Shown: in pieces, positions 35,303 through 44,571 of the stretch | How the letters are laid out: each line of letters opens with the position of its first letter | Numbering within the stretch: position 1 is the stretch's first letter | NCBI GenBank assembly: GCA_012999515.1 | Contig: JABEEB010000001.1 | Coordinates: forward strand, 620,001-684,000 | Reading direction: 5' to 3' | Origin: Salifodinibacter halophilus | GTDB lineage: Bacteria > Pseudomonadota > Gammaproteobacteria > Nevskiales > Salinisphaeraceae | Length of the DNA stretch: 64,000 nt | Program-made: the position numbers and the translations under genes | Notes under the pieces: generated by a model | Told to the model about the DNA's origin: nothing | Database searches by the model: none | Seen by the model: the letters and a program-made list of their open reading frames with translations, nothing else

Positions 35303-35710
35303 ATGAGCAAACATAAGTGTTTAATAACTGTGGCGGCATTCGCCACGGCTGCCATCGGCGCGGGCTGCGCACCCAATACGCTACCTCAGGACAACGATGA
35401 CGCTAACGCTGGTCATTCCGTGGCCCGTGTGACTTATGCCTGTGACCACTCGAATGACCGTGAAGTGCGTTACCCCAACGATCACACCGCTGTGATCCCG
35501 TATAAGGGCAGCCAACATACACTCACCCTCACCCGGTCGGCGGATGGCGCCCGCTATACCAACGATGACATCGTATGGTGGAATAAAGGCAGTGGCTCCA
35601 ACGCTAGCGCATCGCTATTCCATACCAGCAATGGCAATGGCAATGGCGATAAAATTGCCACCTGCCACCAGACTCAAACCTCGCGAACTGCTCCAAAAGA
35701 ACATGACTAA
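35303..35710 (+). CDS. MliC-like lipoprotein (C-type lysozyme inhibitor)
   Basis: 135 residues. A signal peptide ends in the lipobox AIGAGC with Cys near residue 23. The mature domain shows the MliC pattern: VTYACDHSNDREVRYPND, then TLTRSADGARYTNDDIVWWN-like text (LTRSADGARYTND and WWNKGSGSNASA) and a closing Cys. MliC proteins block C-type lysozyme at the envelope. AAGGA precedes ATG 35303. Its end overlaps the M42 peptidase start by 8 bases, an unusual partner. Confidence 0.85.
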   Translation: MSKHKCLITVAAFATAAIGAGCAPNTLPQDNDDANAGHSVARVTYACDHSNDREVRYPNDHTAVIPYKGSQHTLTLTRSADGARYTNDDIVWWNKGSGSNASASLFHTSNGNGNGDKIATCHQTQTSRTAPKEHD

Positions 35711-36794
35711 AAACGCTTACACAATCGACGACCACGCGCTCGATTTTCTCGAACGCTATTTGAATAACCCGGCCCCGGTTGGTTACGAGGCCGGCGGGCA
35801 GCGGCTTTGGATGGACTACCTGAAGCCGTACGTGGATCAGTTCATAACTGACAGCTACGGTTCGGCGGTGGGGGTCATCAACCCCGACGCCGACTATAAA
35901 GTCGTCATCGAGGGCCACGCCGACGAGATCGGCTGGATGGTTAATCATATTACCGACAACGGCATGCTCTACGTGATCCGCAACGGCGGCAGCGATCACC
36001 AGATTGCGACGTCCAAACGGGTCTCGATCCACACCGATAACGGGGTGGTCCCCGGTGTTTTTGGCTGGCCCGCGATCCACACCCGCGACAGCTCGCAGGA
36101 AAAACAACCACAGACCGACAATATTTTCATCGACGTCGGTGCACACTCGGCCGATGAAGTGGCTGCGTTGGGGATTCACATCGGCTGCCCGGTCACCTAC
36201 CCCGACCCGTTCGAAACCTTGAATGATGATAAGTTCGTCTGCCGCGCTCTAGACAACCGGATCGGCGGCTTCATTATCGCCGAGGTGGCACGACGCTTCC
36301 ACGAGCTGGAGACTCGACCTAATTTCGGACTATATATCGTTAATTCGGTGCAGGAAGAAGTCGGCCTGCGTGGTGCGGCCATGATCGCGGAAACGATTAC
36401 ACCCGACGCAGCAATCGTGATTGATGCCACTCACGACACCTCGACGCCCATGGTCGAAGCAACCAAGGCCGGTTCGGTCAAAATCGGCGACGGCCCGGTC
36501 ATCACCCACGCGCCGGCGGTTCAGAACCGACTTCGGGACCACATCGTTGACACCGCCAAACAAAACGGCATGACATTCCAACGCAACGCCAAGGCGCCTG
36601 GCTCTGGCACCGATACCGATTCGTTTGCGGTCAGCGGCCGTGGGGTGCCATCGGCGCTCATCGCTCCGCCGCTGCGATATATGCACACCACGGTCGAAAT
36701 GGTTCAGCGTTCCGATGTCGAACAAGTCATTGATCTGCTGTATCGCTCGGTAGCCGCTATCGAAACCGGCGAGACGTTTTCCTATTTCGAATAG
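35703..36794 (+). CDS. M42 family metallopeptidase (glutamyl/deblocking aminopeptidase)
   Basis: 363 residues. Dinuclear zinc-site motifs are IEGHADEIGWMV, CRALDNRIGG (bridging Asp), NSVQEEVGLRGA (catalytic Glu-Glu), VIDATHDT and the late MHTTVEMV. These peptidases form large cytosolic tetrahedral shells that trim peptides from the N-terminus. Start ATG 35703 overlaps the lipoprotein end; a longer frame reaching 35544 lies inside that gene and is rejected. The family is commonest in archaea and Firmicutes, and is scattered in gammaproteobacteria. Confidence 0.92.
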   Translation: MTKNAYTIDDHALDFLERYLNNPAPVGYEAGGQRLWMDYLKPYVDQFITDSYGSAVGVINPDADYKVVIEGHADEIGWMVNHITDNGMLYVIRNGGSDHQIATSKRVSIHTDNGVVPGVFGWPAIHTRDSSQEKQPQTDNIFIDVGAHSADEVAALGIHIGCPVTYPDPFETLNDDKFVCRALDNRIGGFIIAEVARRFHELETRPNFGLYIVNSVQEEVGLRGAAMIAETITPDAAIVIDATHDTSTPMVEATKAGSVKIGDGPVITHAPAVQNRLRDHIVDTAKQNGMTFQRNAKAPGSGTDTDSFAVSGRGVPSALIAPPLRYMHTTVEMVQRSDVEQVIDLLYRSVAAIETGETFSYFE

Positions 36795-36869
36795 CATGGG
36801 GCGCCACCACGTCAGGATTGAGCACGCACAACCCGCTATACGGGGCCGCTGCGTCCTCGAAGCCCGCAC

Positions 36870-36897
36870 GAGCCGAACCAACTTCTTGGTTCGGCTC
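36870..36897 (+). terminator. strong hairpin after the M42 gene
   Basis: GAGCCGAACCAA (36870-36881) pairs perfectly with TTGGTTCGGCTC (36886-36897) around a CTTC tetraloop. No U-run follows. The core CCGAACCA/TGGTTCGG recurs in the hairpin at 48808-48844. Confidence 0.6.
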
Positions 36898-36932
36898 CGG
36901 GTGGCCGGCTAACCACGCTCGACGGACTCCCC

Positions 36933-37280
36933 ATGATTGGCGCGCTCATCATCCTGATCGGGCTGCAAGTGCTGGGCACTGTTATTACACGCCTCACCGG
37001 CGCACCGGTGCCCGGCCCAGTCTTCGGATTGGTCATTCTATTCGTTGTGCTATCCCTACGAGGCACGACGCCGCCTGCTCTTAGCCGCACGAGCAACACC
37101 TTAATCGACCACCTCGCGCTGTTATTCGTGCCGGCCGGCGTCGGCATCGTGAACCATCTACACATTCTCGAGCGCCATGGCCTGGCCATCATCGTCATCT
37201 TAATTACAAGTGCCATCACAACGACCATCGTCACCGCGGCAACATTCGCCGGCGTTACCCGACTGATGAATCGGCGCTGA
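36933..37280 (+). CDS. lrgA: CidA/LrgA family protein
   Basis: 115 residues, four membrane spans. GLQVLGTVITRLTGAPVPGPVFGL is recognisable as the CidA/LrgA core (GAPVPGPVFG), and LLFVPAGVGIV follows. These holin-like proteins, paired with LrgB, affect autolysis, and in several bacteria pyruvate or small-acid movement. LrgB starts 5 bases after it. Confidence 0.93.
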   Translation: MIGALIILIGLQVLGTVITRLTGAPVPGPVFGLVILFVVLSLRGTTPPALSRTSNTLIDHLALLFVPAGVGIVNHLHILERHGLAIIVILITSAITTTIVTAATFAGVTRLMNRR

Positions 37281-37284
37281 TCCG

Positions 37285-38001
37285 ATGATGACCCCCTTCG
37301 CCACCATCTGGGCTATGCTTGCGGCCAATCCATTGTTCTGGCTGTTGCTTACGATCGTGGTCTACGCCGGATCGCGCCACCTTTCTGCGACGACGGGATT
37401 GGCCGTATTGAATCCGGTGCTGGTCAGCGTCGCCGTCCTGGCGACCATATTGCTGGTTAGCGACACGTCGTATGGCACCTATTTCCGCGGCGCAAAATTT
37501 GTCGATTTATGGCTCGGCCCCGCGACGATCGCGTTGGCAGTGCCGCTGTGCGGCCAACTCACCGTACTGCGCAGCCGACTGGTACCGGTTATCGTGGCGT
37601 TACTCGCGGGCAGTTTGACGGCAATCGGTTCGGCATTTCTGCTGAGCTGGGCCTTTGGCCTCGCCCCTCAAACACTTATCTCCATGCTGCCGAAATCGGT
37701 TACAACGCCGATCGCCATGGGCGTGTCCGAACAGATCGGCGGCAGCGCCTCGCTGACGACCGTGTTCGTGCTCATTACCGGCATGATCGGCGCTGTGATC
37801 GGTCTACCGACGCTCACCGCAATCGGCGTCGCAGATAATGCCGCTCGCGGGTTTGCGCTCGGCACCGTCGCGCACGGCATCGGCACTGTACGTGCGTTTG
37901 AGGAAAGCGAGACCGCTGGTGCATTCAGCAGCTTGGCGATGGGGCTAAACGGTGTCTTCACAGCACTCGCGCTACCTCTTCTGATTTGGCTACTTACCTA
38001 A
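37285..38001 (+). CDS. lrgB: CidB/LrgB family protein
   Basis: 238 residues, about seven spans. LGPATIALAVPLCGQL, PKSVTTPIAMGVSEQIGG and GTVAHGIGTVRAFEE are the LrgB hallmarks. With LrgA it forms the membrane pair that modulates murein hydrolase activity or carboxylate transport. No LytSR-type regulator is visible nearby. Confidence 0.94.
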   Translation: MMTPFATIWAMLAANPLFWLLLTIVVYAGSRHLSATTGLAVLNPVLVSVAVLATILLVSDTSYGTYFRGAKFVDLWLGPATIALAVPLCGQLTVLRSRLVPVIVALLAGSLTAIGSAFLLSWAFGLAPQTLISMLPKSVTTPIAMGVSEQIGGSASLTTVFVLITGMIGAVIGLPTLTAIGVADNAARGFALGTVAHGIGTVRAFEESETAGAFSSLAMGLNGVFTALALPLLIWLLT

Positions 38002-38112
38002 ATCTCTACATGGGAACGCGCGCCACGCTGCGCTCATGTCGTTGTGCCTCGGTTGAGCCAACAAATAACCAGAAGCATCAGCTTATACAAACAGACTGCC
38101 CGAGGCGCGAAC

Positions 38113-38688
38113 CTACGCGTTCGGTTGTGCGGCCGCTAGATAGTCTTGTAGCGCCTGCTCGACAGCGAATACGTGCGCATCCTCAGTCCCGAGTCGGCGC
38201 AAACCGTCAGCAAGCCCTAATAGATATTCGCGATTCTCGCCACTAGCGCCGACCGAGTGTGCGATATCGCGCGCAATATCGGCCGTCGATGCTGGCCCCA
38301 GATACGCGGGATTATCCGGGCCGGCGAGATACACGATACCTTCGCCCTGGTCGCCGTCGAAAAACTCGAGGTCAACGGAAATACGCCGGTAGCCATCTTT
38401 TTCGCGATCATCAAGATGGTCAAACGCGGCGGCTGAAACTTGATACGCCATGCCGCTGCAGATTGCGCCGGCTTGTTCAACAAGCGTGACCACGCGTCCA
38501 GGCGAGCCTGGCACACCGCGGTGATCGCGCGACCCCTGCCAGAAACGCCGCACCCAACCTCGGATCGAGGCCGGTCGCGCTTGAAAATAGTCAAAATCGG
38601 CTTTGTAGATGATCGAGCCATAACCGAACAGCCAGATCCTACGCCCGGACCGGTTTTCGGTTGCATCGGTTGTTGGCATGTCGCCCAT
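38113..38688 (-). CDS. chaC: gamma-glutamylcyclotransferase, glutathione-specific
   Basis: 191 residues. IWLFGYGSIIYKADFDY is the YGSL substrate loop, GSRDHRGVPGSPGRVVTL is characteristic of ChaC, and REKDGYRR carries the catalytic Glu. ChaC cleaves glutathione to 5-oxoproline and Cys-Gly. The next gene on the same strand upstream is a glutathione transferase, so this is a small glutathione-linked group. Confidence 0.93.
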   Translation of the reverse strand: MGDMPTTDATENRSGRRIWLFGYGSIIYKADFDYFQARPASIRGWVRRFWQGSRDHRGVPGSPGRVVTLVEQAGAICSGMAYQVSAAAFDHLDDREKDGYRRISVDLEFFDGDQGEGIVYLAGPDNPAYLGPASTADIARDIAHSVGASGENREYLLGLADGLRRLGTEDAHVFAVEQALQDYLAAAQPNA

Positions 38689-38736
38689 TAGCAGTGCTGG
38701 TTCTGAGTCGTCTTGGCCGAATAAGGTCTCGCACGG

Positions 38737-39375
38737 TTACTGATTAGATTTGCTCCCAATCAGCACGTTGACACCCGCTTGTACGGCATCGCGCTTGCCG
38801 ATGGCATCGGACCAACACTTGACGTTCGGATAAGCTTCAATATCGACGCCCTGGAACTCGGGCGCTTGCAGCCATGGCCAGACCGCGATGTCAGCGATCG
38901 TGTATTGCTCGCCAGCCAAGTAGTCGGACACGCCCAGCCGCTTGTCCATGACGCTATAGAGCCGGTTGGCTTCTTTTTCGTAGCGGGCCACTGCATAATC
39001 GATGGTTTCCGACGCGGCCCTGTTGAAGTGATGCGCCTGGCCGAGCATGGGACCAACGTTGCCCATCTGAAACATTAGCCACTGATAAACTTCAAACTTG
39101 GCACGCGGCTCGCTCGGCATGAGACAGCCGGTTTTTTCGGCTAGATATAGCAATATCGCGCCCGACTCGAACAGTGAATATTCGTGTCCACCCAGGCCAT
39201 TGTGGTCGACAATAGCCGGAATCTTGTTATTGGGACTGATCGCGACAAACGCCGGATCGAATTGATCGCCGGCACCGATGTCGATCGGATGCGCGGTATA
39301 TGCCAGGCCTAGCTCCTCGAGCATGATGTGGACCTTGCGGCCGTTAGGTGTGGTCCAGCTATAAAGATCAATCAT
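38737..39375 (-). CDS. glutathione S-transferase (YfcG-like)
   Basis: 212 residues from ATG 39375 (MIDLYSWTTPNGRKVHIMLE); the longer frame to 39468 adds a Cys-rich tail with no homology. The thioredoxin-like domain has TTPNGRKV, the cis-Pro NNKIPAIVDH and FESGAILLYLAEKT, then the helical domain with YTIADIAVWPWL. YfcG/YghU enzymes of this kind show disulfide reductase activity with bound glutathione. It lies 48 bases upstream of chaC on the same strand. Confidence 0.92.
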   Translation of the reverse strand: MIDLYSWTTPNGRKVHIMLEELGLAYTAHPIDIGAGDQFDPAFVAISPNNKIPAIVDHNGLGGHEYSLFESGAILLYLAEKTGCLMPSEPRAKFEVYQWLMFQMGNVGPMLGQAHHFNRAASETIDYAVARYEKEANRLYSVMDKRLGVSDYLAGEQYTIADIAVWPWLQAPEFQGVDIEAYPNVKCWSDAIGKRDAVQAGVNVLIGSKSNQ

Positions 39376-39493
39376 CGTGGCCTTCTGGGCAGTATGAGCA
39401 GTCTGTGACAGGTGCGACGCACAGTATCGAATATACCGGCAACAGTTATCCTGCTGACATTTCTGCAAAAATCAATACGAACACGAGGCTTAA

Positions 39494-40132
39494 ATGAGCG
39501 ATGCAACAATCGGACCGGTCGATCGCCAAGTAGCCGAAGCTCATCTGCGAAGCATCGATCCAATACTGGCAGGCATCATCGACCGCACCGGGCCATTTGA
39601 TCCCGAGCCTCGCGCCGAGCCAGACGTATTTCATGCCTTGACGCGCGCCATCGTTTATCAGCAACTATCCGGCAAAGCTGCAGCCACCATCCATCGTCGC
39701 CTTTTCGACGCGCTTGGCGGCGACACAGCACTCAGTCCAGCATCAATCCTGGCAGCTCCCGACGAACAGCTACGCGGCGCCGGCCTATCAGCCAACAAAA
39801 TGCGCGCGCTACGTGGACTAGCTGAAGCCACACAGAACGGCCATGTACCGAAAGATGCCGAACTGGCGCATTACACCGACGACGAGTTGATCACAGCATT
39901 CAGCACGCTTCGCGGAATCGGGCGATGGACGGTGGAAATGCTATTGATTTTTCACTTAGAGCGACCCGACGTCTTGCCCGTGGACGACCTCGGCATCCGC
40001 AAAGGCTTCGCCCGCACCTACGGATGGCAGACGTTACCCAAGCCGAAACAACTCGCCAGTTACTGCGAATCGTGGCGCCCCTATCGTTCGGTCGCAAGTT
40101 GGTATATGTGGCGGGCGACCGAGCTCACGTAG
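39494..40132 (+). CDS. alkA: DNA-3-methyladenine glycosylase II
   Basis: 212 residues of the HhH-GPD superfamily. AIVYQQLSGKAAATIHRRL, then the helix-hairpin-helix LRGIGRWTVEMLLIF and the catalytic Asp in VLPVDDLGIRKG. It removes alkylated bases in base-excision repair. It is the short form without the Ada domain. It is a single gene, divergent from the GST. Confidence 0.93.
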   Translation: MSDATIGPVDRQVAEAHLRSIDPILAGIIDRTGPFDPEPRAEPDVFHALTRAIVYQQLSGKAAATIHRRLFDALGGDTALSPASILAAPDEQLRGAGLSANKMRALRGLAEATQNGHVPKDAELAHYTDDELITAFSTLRGIGRWTVEMLLIFHLERPDVLPVDDLGIRKGFARTYGWQTLPKPKQLASYCESWRPYRSVASWYMWRATELT

Positions 40133-40281
40133 TCCCGACAGCCGCCCGATCCACATGCTTACCTAGTGCTTACCGATTAAGCCGCTGCCACTAGGCCTTT
40201 GGCCGCGTATCACTAACAGCCCCATCTGCGCGCGAGCGGCTGCAATGGATATTTCCATTTGCGACAAACGCCCGAACGGGA

Positions 40282-41280
40282 TTATACGGTCACGACGATC
40301 CGGCCTAGATGCTGGCCGGCAGCCATCTCCGCCTGCGCTTCGTTGAGCGCGTTGAAATCGAACACCTGATCGATCATCGGCACCAAGCGCCCAGCTTCAA
40401 ACAGCGGTGCCAAGCGGGATTCGAACCAGCGGGCGACTGCGATCTTGCGCTCGATCGGCAAGCTGCGCATGGTCATGCCGCGTAGTGTCAGGCGCCGTGC
40501 CAACATCTTGCCGACGTCGAAATCAGTGGCACCGCCCCCGATGACGCCGACCTGGACTTGTGTACCTTCTGCAACCAGTGCGTCGAGGTTGTCATTCAAT
40601 GCGGCGCCACCCACGAAGTCCATAACCACGTCGGCGCCGCCGATCTCGGACTGAACCGCTTCGGCAACGCCTTCATCGCCGTCAGTCAACGCCCACGTTG
40701 CGGCGCGTTCAAAACCAGCATCGACGAACCGCGCGTCCAAATCTTTCAAACGCTCGGATGTTCGGCTAGTGGCAATCGCTCGCACACCGAGTGCATAAAG
40801 GAGTTGCAAACCAGCCTGACCGACGCCGGAGGTAGCACCACGAATGAGTGCCCACTGTCCTGGGCATACGCCGCCTTCAAGGAACAGGGCGCGGTAAGCT
40901 GTTGCAAACGCTTCGGGTACCGCAGCGGCCTGTGCCCACTCGAAGCCTTCAGGCACGGCAATCGTTTCACGGGCGTGAACCACAACCTGATCGGCGTAGG
41001 CACCACCACCGATCAACCCCATCACGCGATCGCCAATGGCGCGTTCCGTTACGTCCTGCCCTATTTCAACGACCTCACCGGCGTATTCGATCCCTGGACG
41101 CAGCGGATCGAAACCGGGCGGCGGCGGATAACGCCCCTGGCGCTGGAGCAAATCAGCACGGTTGATGCTAAACGCCCGAACCGCGACGCGCACGGATTGG
41201 CGATCAAGCGTAGGCTCTTCGATCTCGTCGATGTAAAGCGGGTTGTCCGCACTCTCAGCATCGATAAACCAGGCTTTCAT
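40282..41280 (-). CDS. NAD(P)H quinone oxidoreductase (zeta-crystallin type MDR)
   Basis: 332 residues. ADLLQRQGRYPPPPGFDPLRPGIEYAGEV is recognisable in part as RQGRYPPPPGFDPL and GIEYAGEVVEIG, the PIG3/TP53I3-like subgroup. The Rossmann part follows from ALIRGATSGVGQAG. There are no zinc-binding cysteines, as expected for quinone reductases. It reduces quinones or enones with NADPH. The SMR transporter gene lies 7 bases upstream on the same strand, so the two form an operon. Confidence 0.92.
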   Translation of the reverse strand: MKAWFIDAESADNPLYIDEIEEPTLDRQSVRVAVRAFSINRADLLQRQGRYPPPPGFDPLRPGIEYAGEVVEIGQDVTERAIGDRVMGLIGGGAYADQVVVHARETIAVPEGFEWAQAAAVPEAFATAYRALFLEGGVCPGQWALIRGATSGVGQAGLQLLYALGVRAIATSRTSERLKDLDARFVDAGFERAATWALTDGDEGVAEAVQSEIGGADVVMDFVGGAALNDNLDALVAEGTQVQVGVIGGGATDFDVGKMLARRLTLRGMTMRSLPIERKIAVARWFESRLAPLFEAGRLVPMIDQVFDFNALNEAQAEMAAGQHLGRIVVTV

Positions 41281-41287
41281 AAATATC

Positions 41288-41623
41288 TCACGTTCGCAGC
41301 AAATTAAGACCGACCACGCCGGTCAGAATCAGCGCAATAAAAAACATTCGAGACACGGTAATCGCTTCGTTGAAGACAAGGCTGCCAACAAACGTGATGA
41401 AAACGATACCAAGCCCCGCCCAAACGGCATAGGCAATGCTCATATCGATCGTTTTGAGCGCCAATGCGAGGCCGACAAAAGAAGCGATGTAGCTGACGAC
41501 CACAGCCACCGAAAACCACGGCCGTGTGAAACCTTGGCTCGCGTTCAGGAAACTGGTGCCAATAACCTCGAATACGACCGCTAACAACAGAATGGTCCAA
41601 GCTAGCCAATTTACGCTCACCAC
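41288..41623 (-). CDS. small multidrug resistance transporter
   Basis: 111 residues, four spans. The essential Glu is in LLAVVFEVIGTSFLNAS (TM1), and AYAVWAGLGIVFITFVG is the TM3 kink motif. It exports cations or quaternary compounds in exchange for protons. AGGAGG precedes tandem GTG codons at 41623 and 41620. Position 60 to 65 matches Gdx/EmrE-type variants, which I cannot separate here. Confidence 0.92.
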   Translation of the reverse strand: MVSVNWLAWTILLLAVVFEVIGTSFLNASQGFTRPWFSVAVVVSYIASFVGLALALKTIDMSIAYAVWAGLGIVFITFVGSLVFNEAITVSRMFFIALILTGVVGLNLLRT

Positions 41624-41844
41624 ACGCGCCTCCTTATTCAGCGCCTATCGTTGCCGGGCATCCGAATGGTCGTGCACCCGGCGATGCAGTTCACCATCAT
41701 AGACGAATTCAACAGACCACCGCGTGGCTTGCGCTATGCTGACGCGTCGGCAAACACAACAATGTTGAATGATCCAGCTCTATTCTACCGCTGTCGGTCT
41801 AGCAACCATTTCGAAAACGAGGCTGCAACCAGCATATTTATTCC

Positions 41845-42951
41845 ATGGTCAACGAAAGGCAAGATGACACCGTGAATGTGCACCGAGAGAATCCATTCAT
41901 TGAGGCCTGCGAACGCGGCTGGATGCCGGATTGGTGCACGCGCGCCGGTATACGGCGCTTGCTCGACACCCGCTTGACCAGTGCCCAGGCGCGCGACCCT
42001 GAAATTCGCAGCGAAGCACAGCGCGAATTCATACACCGCGCTTCAACAGGACCTGTCGTCGAACATACGCGTCAAACCAATGAGCAAAACGACGTTTTAC
42101 CGCCGGTTTTTTTCGACCACGTACTCGGTGCACGGCACAAATGTAGTAGCGCCCTATTCGAGGCTGGCGTCGACAACCTAGACGAAGCTGAACACGCTAT
42201 GCTGGCTCTGACCGCCCAGCGTGCCGGCCTGGCTAATGACCAAGCGATACTCGATTTCGGTTGCGGCTGGGGGTCGTTGGCGCTATGGGCGGCCGAGCGC
42301 TATCCGCGCTCGAGCGTGCATGCTGTGCCCAATACCGAAACCCAGGCAGCATTCATTCGCAAACGTGCCGACAAGCGCGGCCTGGACAACCTCACAGTTG
42401 AAATCTGTGACTTCAACCAATTCGATCCCGGCACTGGCGTATTCGACCGGATCGTATCGATCGAACAGCTCGAACACATTCGTAACTACCATGCCTTATT
42501 CGGTCGCATTCGACGCTGGCTTACCGCGCGTGGCCGTCTTTTCGTGCACGTGGTTGCGCACAAATTCCTCATGTCTCGAGGCATGGATACCGGCACCAAC
42601 GATTGGCTGGCGCGCCATTTATTTGCCGGCGGCGTGATACCGAGCGAGCATCTATTCGCCCATTTCCAAACCGATTTGGCGCTACTCGATCATTGGTGGC
42701 TATCCGGCACCCACTACCGCGATACCGCTAACGCTTGGTTAGACCGACTCGATGCCAATCGCAAGACGATCCATTCATTGCTTACCGATGCGGCTAGCGC
42801 CACACGCCGCCGCCGGATTCAAAGTTGGCGGCTGCGGCTGATGGCCATGGCCGAATTGTTCGGGCACGACGAGGGGAACGAATGGGGCATCGGCCACTAC
42901 CTATTCGAACCGCACCCCGGACCGACACAGCCTAGAAAACGACAACAATAA
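41845..42951 (+). CDS. CFA-like SAM-dependent methyltransferase (coclaurine N-methyltransferase type)
   Basis: 368 residues. ILDFGCGWGSLALWAAERYP is motif I, then VSIEQLEHIRNY and a C-terminal helical domain with HYRDTANAWLDRLDANR, typical of the CFA/coclaurine N-methyltransferase branch. It lacks the HHHYD active-site segment seen in true Cfa (26277), so an N- or C-methylation of a small molecule is more likely than cyclopropanation. It is divergent from the SMR and quinone reductase operon, with 221 bases between. Confidence 0.87.
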   Translation: MVNERQDDTVNVHRENPFIEACERGWMPDWCTRAGIRRLLDTRLTSAQARDPEIRSEAQREFIHRASTGPVVEHTRQTNEQNDVLPPVFFDHVLGARHKCSSALFEAGVDNLDEAEHAMLALTAQRAGLANDQAILDFGCGWGSLALWAAERYPRSSVHAVPNTETQAAFIRKRADKRGLDNLTVEICDFNQFDPGTGVFDRIVSIEQLEHIRNYHALFGRIRRWLTARGRLFVHVVAHKFLMSRGMDTGTNDWLARHLFAGGVIPSEHLFAHFQTDLALLDHWWLSGTHYRDTANAWLDRLDANRKTIHSLLTDAASATRRRRIQSWRLRLMAMAELFGHDEGNEWGIGHYLFEPHPGPTQPRKRQQ

Positions 42952-43123
42952 CCTCGTATCGCCCTCGCCTGCGTGGCTACGCCCATCGTCGCCGACGCCG
43001 CTAGCCGCTGACGTAGAACAAACAGCTCATCACCCACATCAAATGACATAACGAGTTTGCCGCCTCCCCAAACCGATTCCGCCAGCACTTAGACAGTGCC
43101 GGCGGTAAAACGCGCACTTGGGT

Positions 43124-44365
43124 TTAGGCGCGCTCGATCTCCGGTTGCCGCGCCATCCACGGCTGCATACGCGCAAACGCATCCTCGATGCGGTCCATCG
43201 AGGTCGAGAAGCTGATCCGCATCAGGTTGCTCGAGGATTCACCAAAGGCGTCACCGGGAATGACACAAACCCCGGTCTCCTCGAGCATCCGCATGGCGAG
43301 CTTACCTGCATCGACGCCGGCGGGCAGCGATGGCGCAATGTAGAACGCGCCCTGCGGCCAATAGCCGGTCAGCCCGGGTGTATCCGCGACGAGATCGACG
43401 ACCCGGTCACGCCGGCGCGCGTATTCGGCCACCATGTGGTCGACATCGTCGGCACAATCGACAAGTGCCGCCACGGCCGCCCACTGCGCGGGTGTGTTAG
43501 CGACCGTAGTCGTGAACATATGGTAGCGCCGCAGCGTGCGGATCGTATTCTGGTCGGCCACAATCCAGCCCACGCGCAGCCCCGGCATAGCAAAAGTCTT
43601 GGAGCAACTCGATACGACCGCGACACCATCGAGATCCATGGCACAGGACAACACGCTCGGGTACTCGATATCGTCGAGAATCAGGTGGTCGTAGACTTCG
43701 TCGGACAGAATCTCGACACCACGGTAGGCTGCTTCCTGACACAACCATTCGATGGTCTCGCGCGGATACACAGTGCCAGTCGGGTTACTCGGTGAATTCA
43801 ACACGATGGCGTGCGTATTGGGCCCGATCATGTTGATGATTCGTTCCGCATCGAGCTGATGGCCTTCGGAAGCCGAAGTCGGCACCATTCGGACTTGACC
43901 GCCGTTCATACGGATTAGCGGCGCATAGAGTAAAAATGTCGGATCAGCGATGATGAATTCACGGCCTGGTGCAGCCATCGCCGTCAACATCAGATAGATG
44001 CCTTCGGTCGCACCCGTGGTGATCAGGAAGTTGTCTTCGGACAGCGTGGATCGGTAGCGCGCGCTATAGTGCTCCTTGAGCGCGGTTAACAACTCCGGCA
44101 GCCCGGCATCCATGGTGTAACCCGTTTGCCCGGCCTCAAGCGCATGTATGTGGGCGTCGATGACTTTCTGCGGTGCGGCAAAATCCGGCTGGCCGAGCGA
44201 AAGATGGGCGACATCATCCAACTCCGCGGCACGATTGACCATTCGCCGGATGCCCGAAATCGGGATGGCGTGCATCGCCGGATTCCAGACCAAACGGTCG
44301 CGCACATAGCGCTCGTCCGGGTCGTTGGCTAGAAGATTGTCTTCGTTTCGGGGGTTGGCTGCCAC
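43124..44365 (-). CDS. pyridoxal-phosphate aminotransferase, class I/II
   Basis: 413 residues from GTG 44365. SLGQPDFAAPQKVIDAHIHA, TTGATEGIYLMLTA, NSPSNPTG, and the PLP lysine in SSCSKTFAMPGLRVGW with RISFST near the end are the AAT-I fold markers. The substrate is unassigned. The divergent gene is a 2-hydroxyacid dehydrogenase and the next an aldehyde dehydrogenase, so it may feed amino groups from GABA, putrescine or related amines into 2-oxo acids. Confidence 0.92.
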   Translation of the reverse strand: MAANPRNEDNLLANDPDERYVRDRLVWNPAMHAIPISGIRRMVNRAAELDDVAHLSLGQPDFAAPQKVIDAHIHALEAGQTGYTMDAGLPELLTALKEHYSARYRSTLSEDNFLITTGATEGIYLMLTAMAAPGREFIIADPTFLLYAPLIRMNGGQVRMVPTSASEGHQLDAERIINMIGPNTHAIVLNSPSNPTGTVYPRETIEWLCQEAAYRGVEILSDEVYDHLILDDIEYPSVLSCAMDLDGVAVVSSCSKTFAMPGLRVGWIVADQNTIRTLRRYHMFTTTVANTPAQWAAVAALVDCADDVDHMVAEYARRRDRVVDLVADTPGLTGYWPQGAFYIAPSLPAGVDAGKLAMRMLEETGVCVIPGDAFGESSSNLMRISFSTSMDRIEDAFARMQPWMARQPEIERA

Positions 44366-44571
44366 GACCGATACCTGTCTTTACTGGGCGACTTACAGGT
44401 TAAGCGTAGGCCCGCCCGAAGACAGGGTCAATACAGATTGCAAATGATCTTGCCAACGAAGCCGCGCATCCGCGAAAGCCTTGTCATTCGTTGACCTATC
44501 TCGGCATTCGGCGTAGCTTGCCACGACTATAAACAGCGCACTGCTGAGCCCTTTTCAGGCCGATAAAACCA

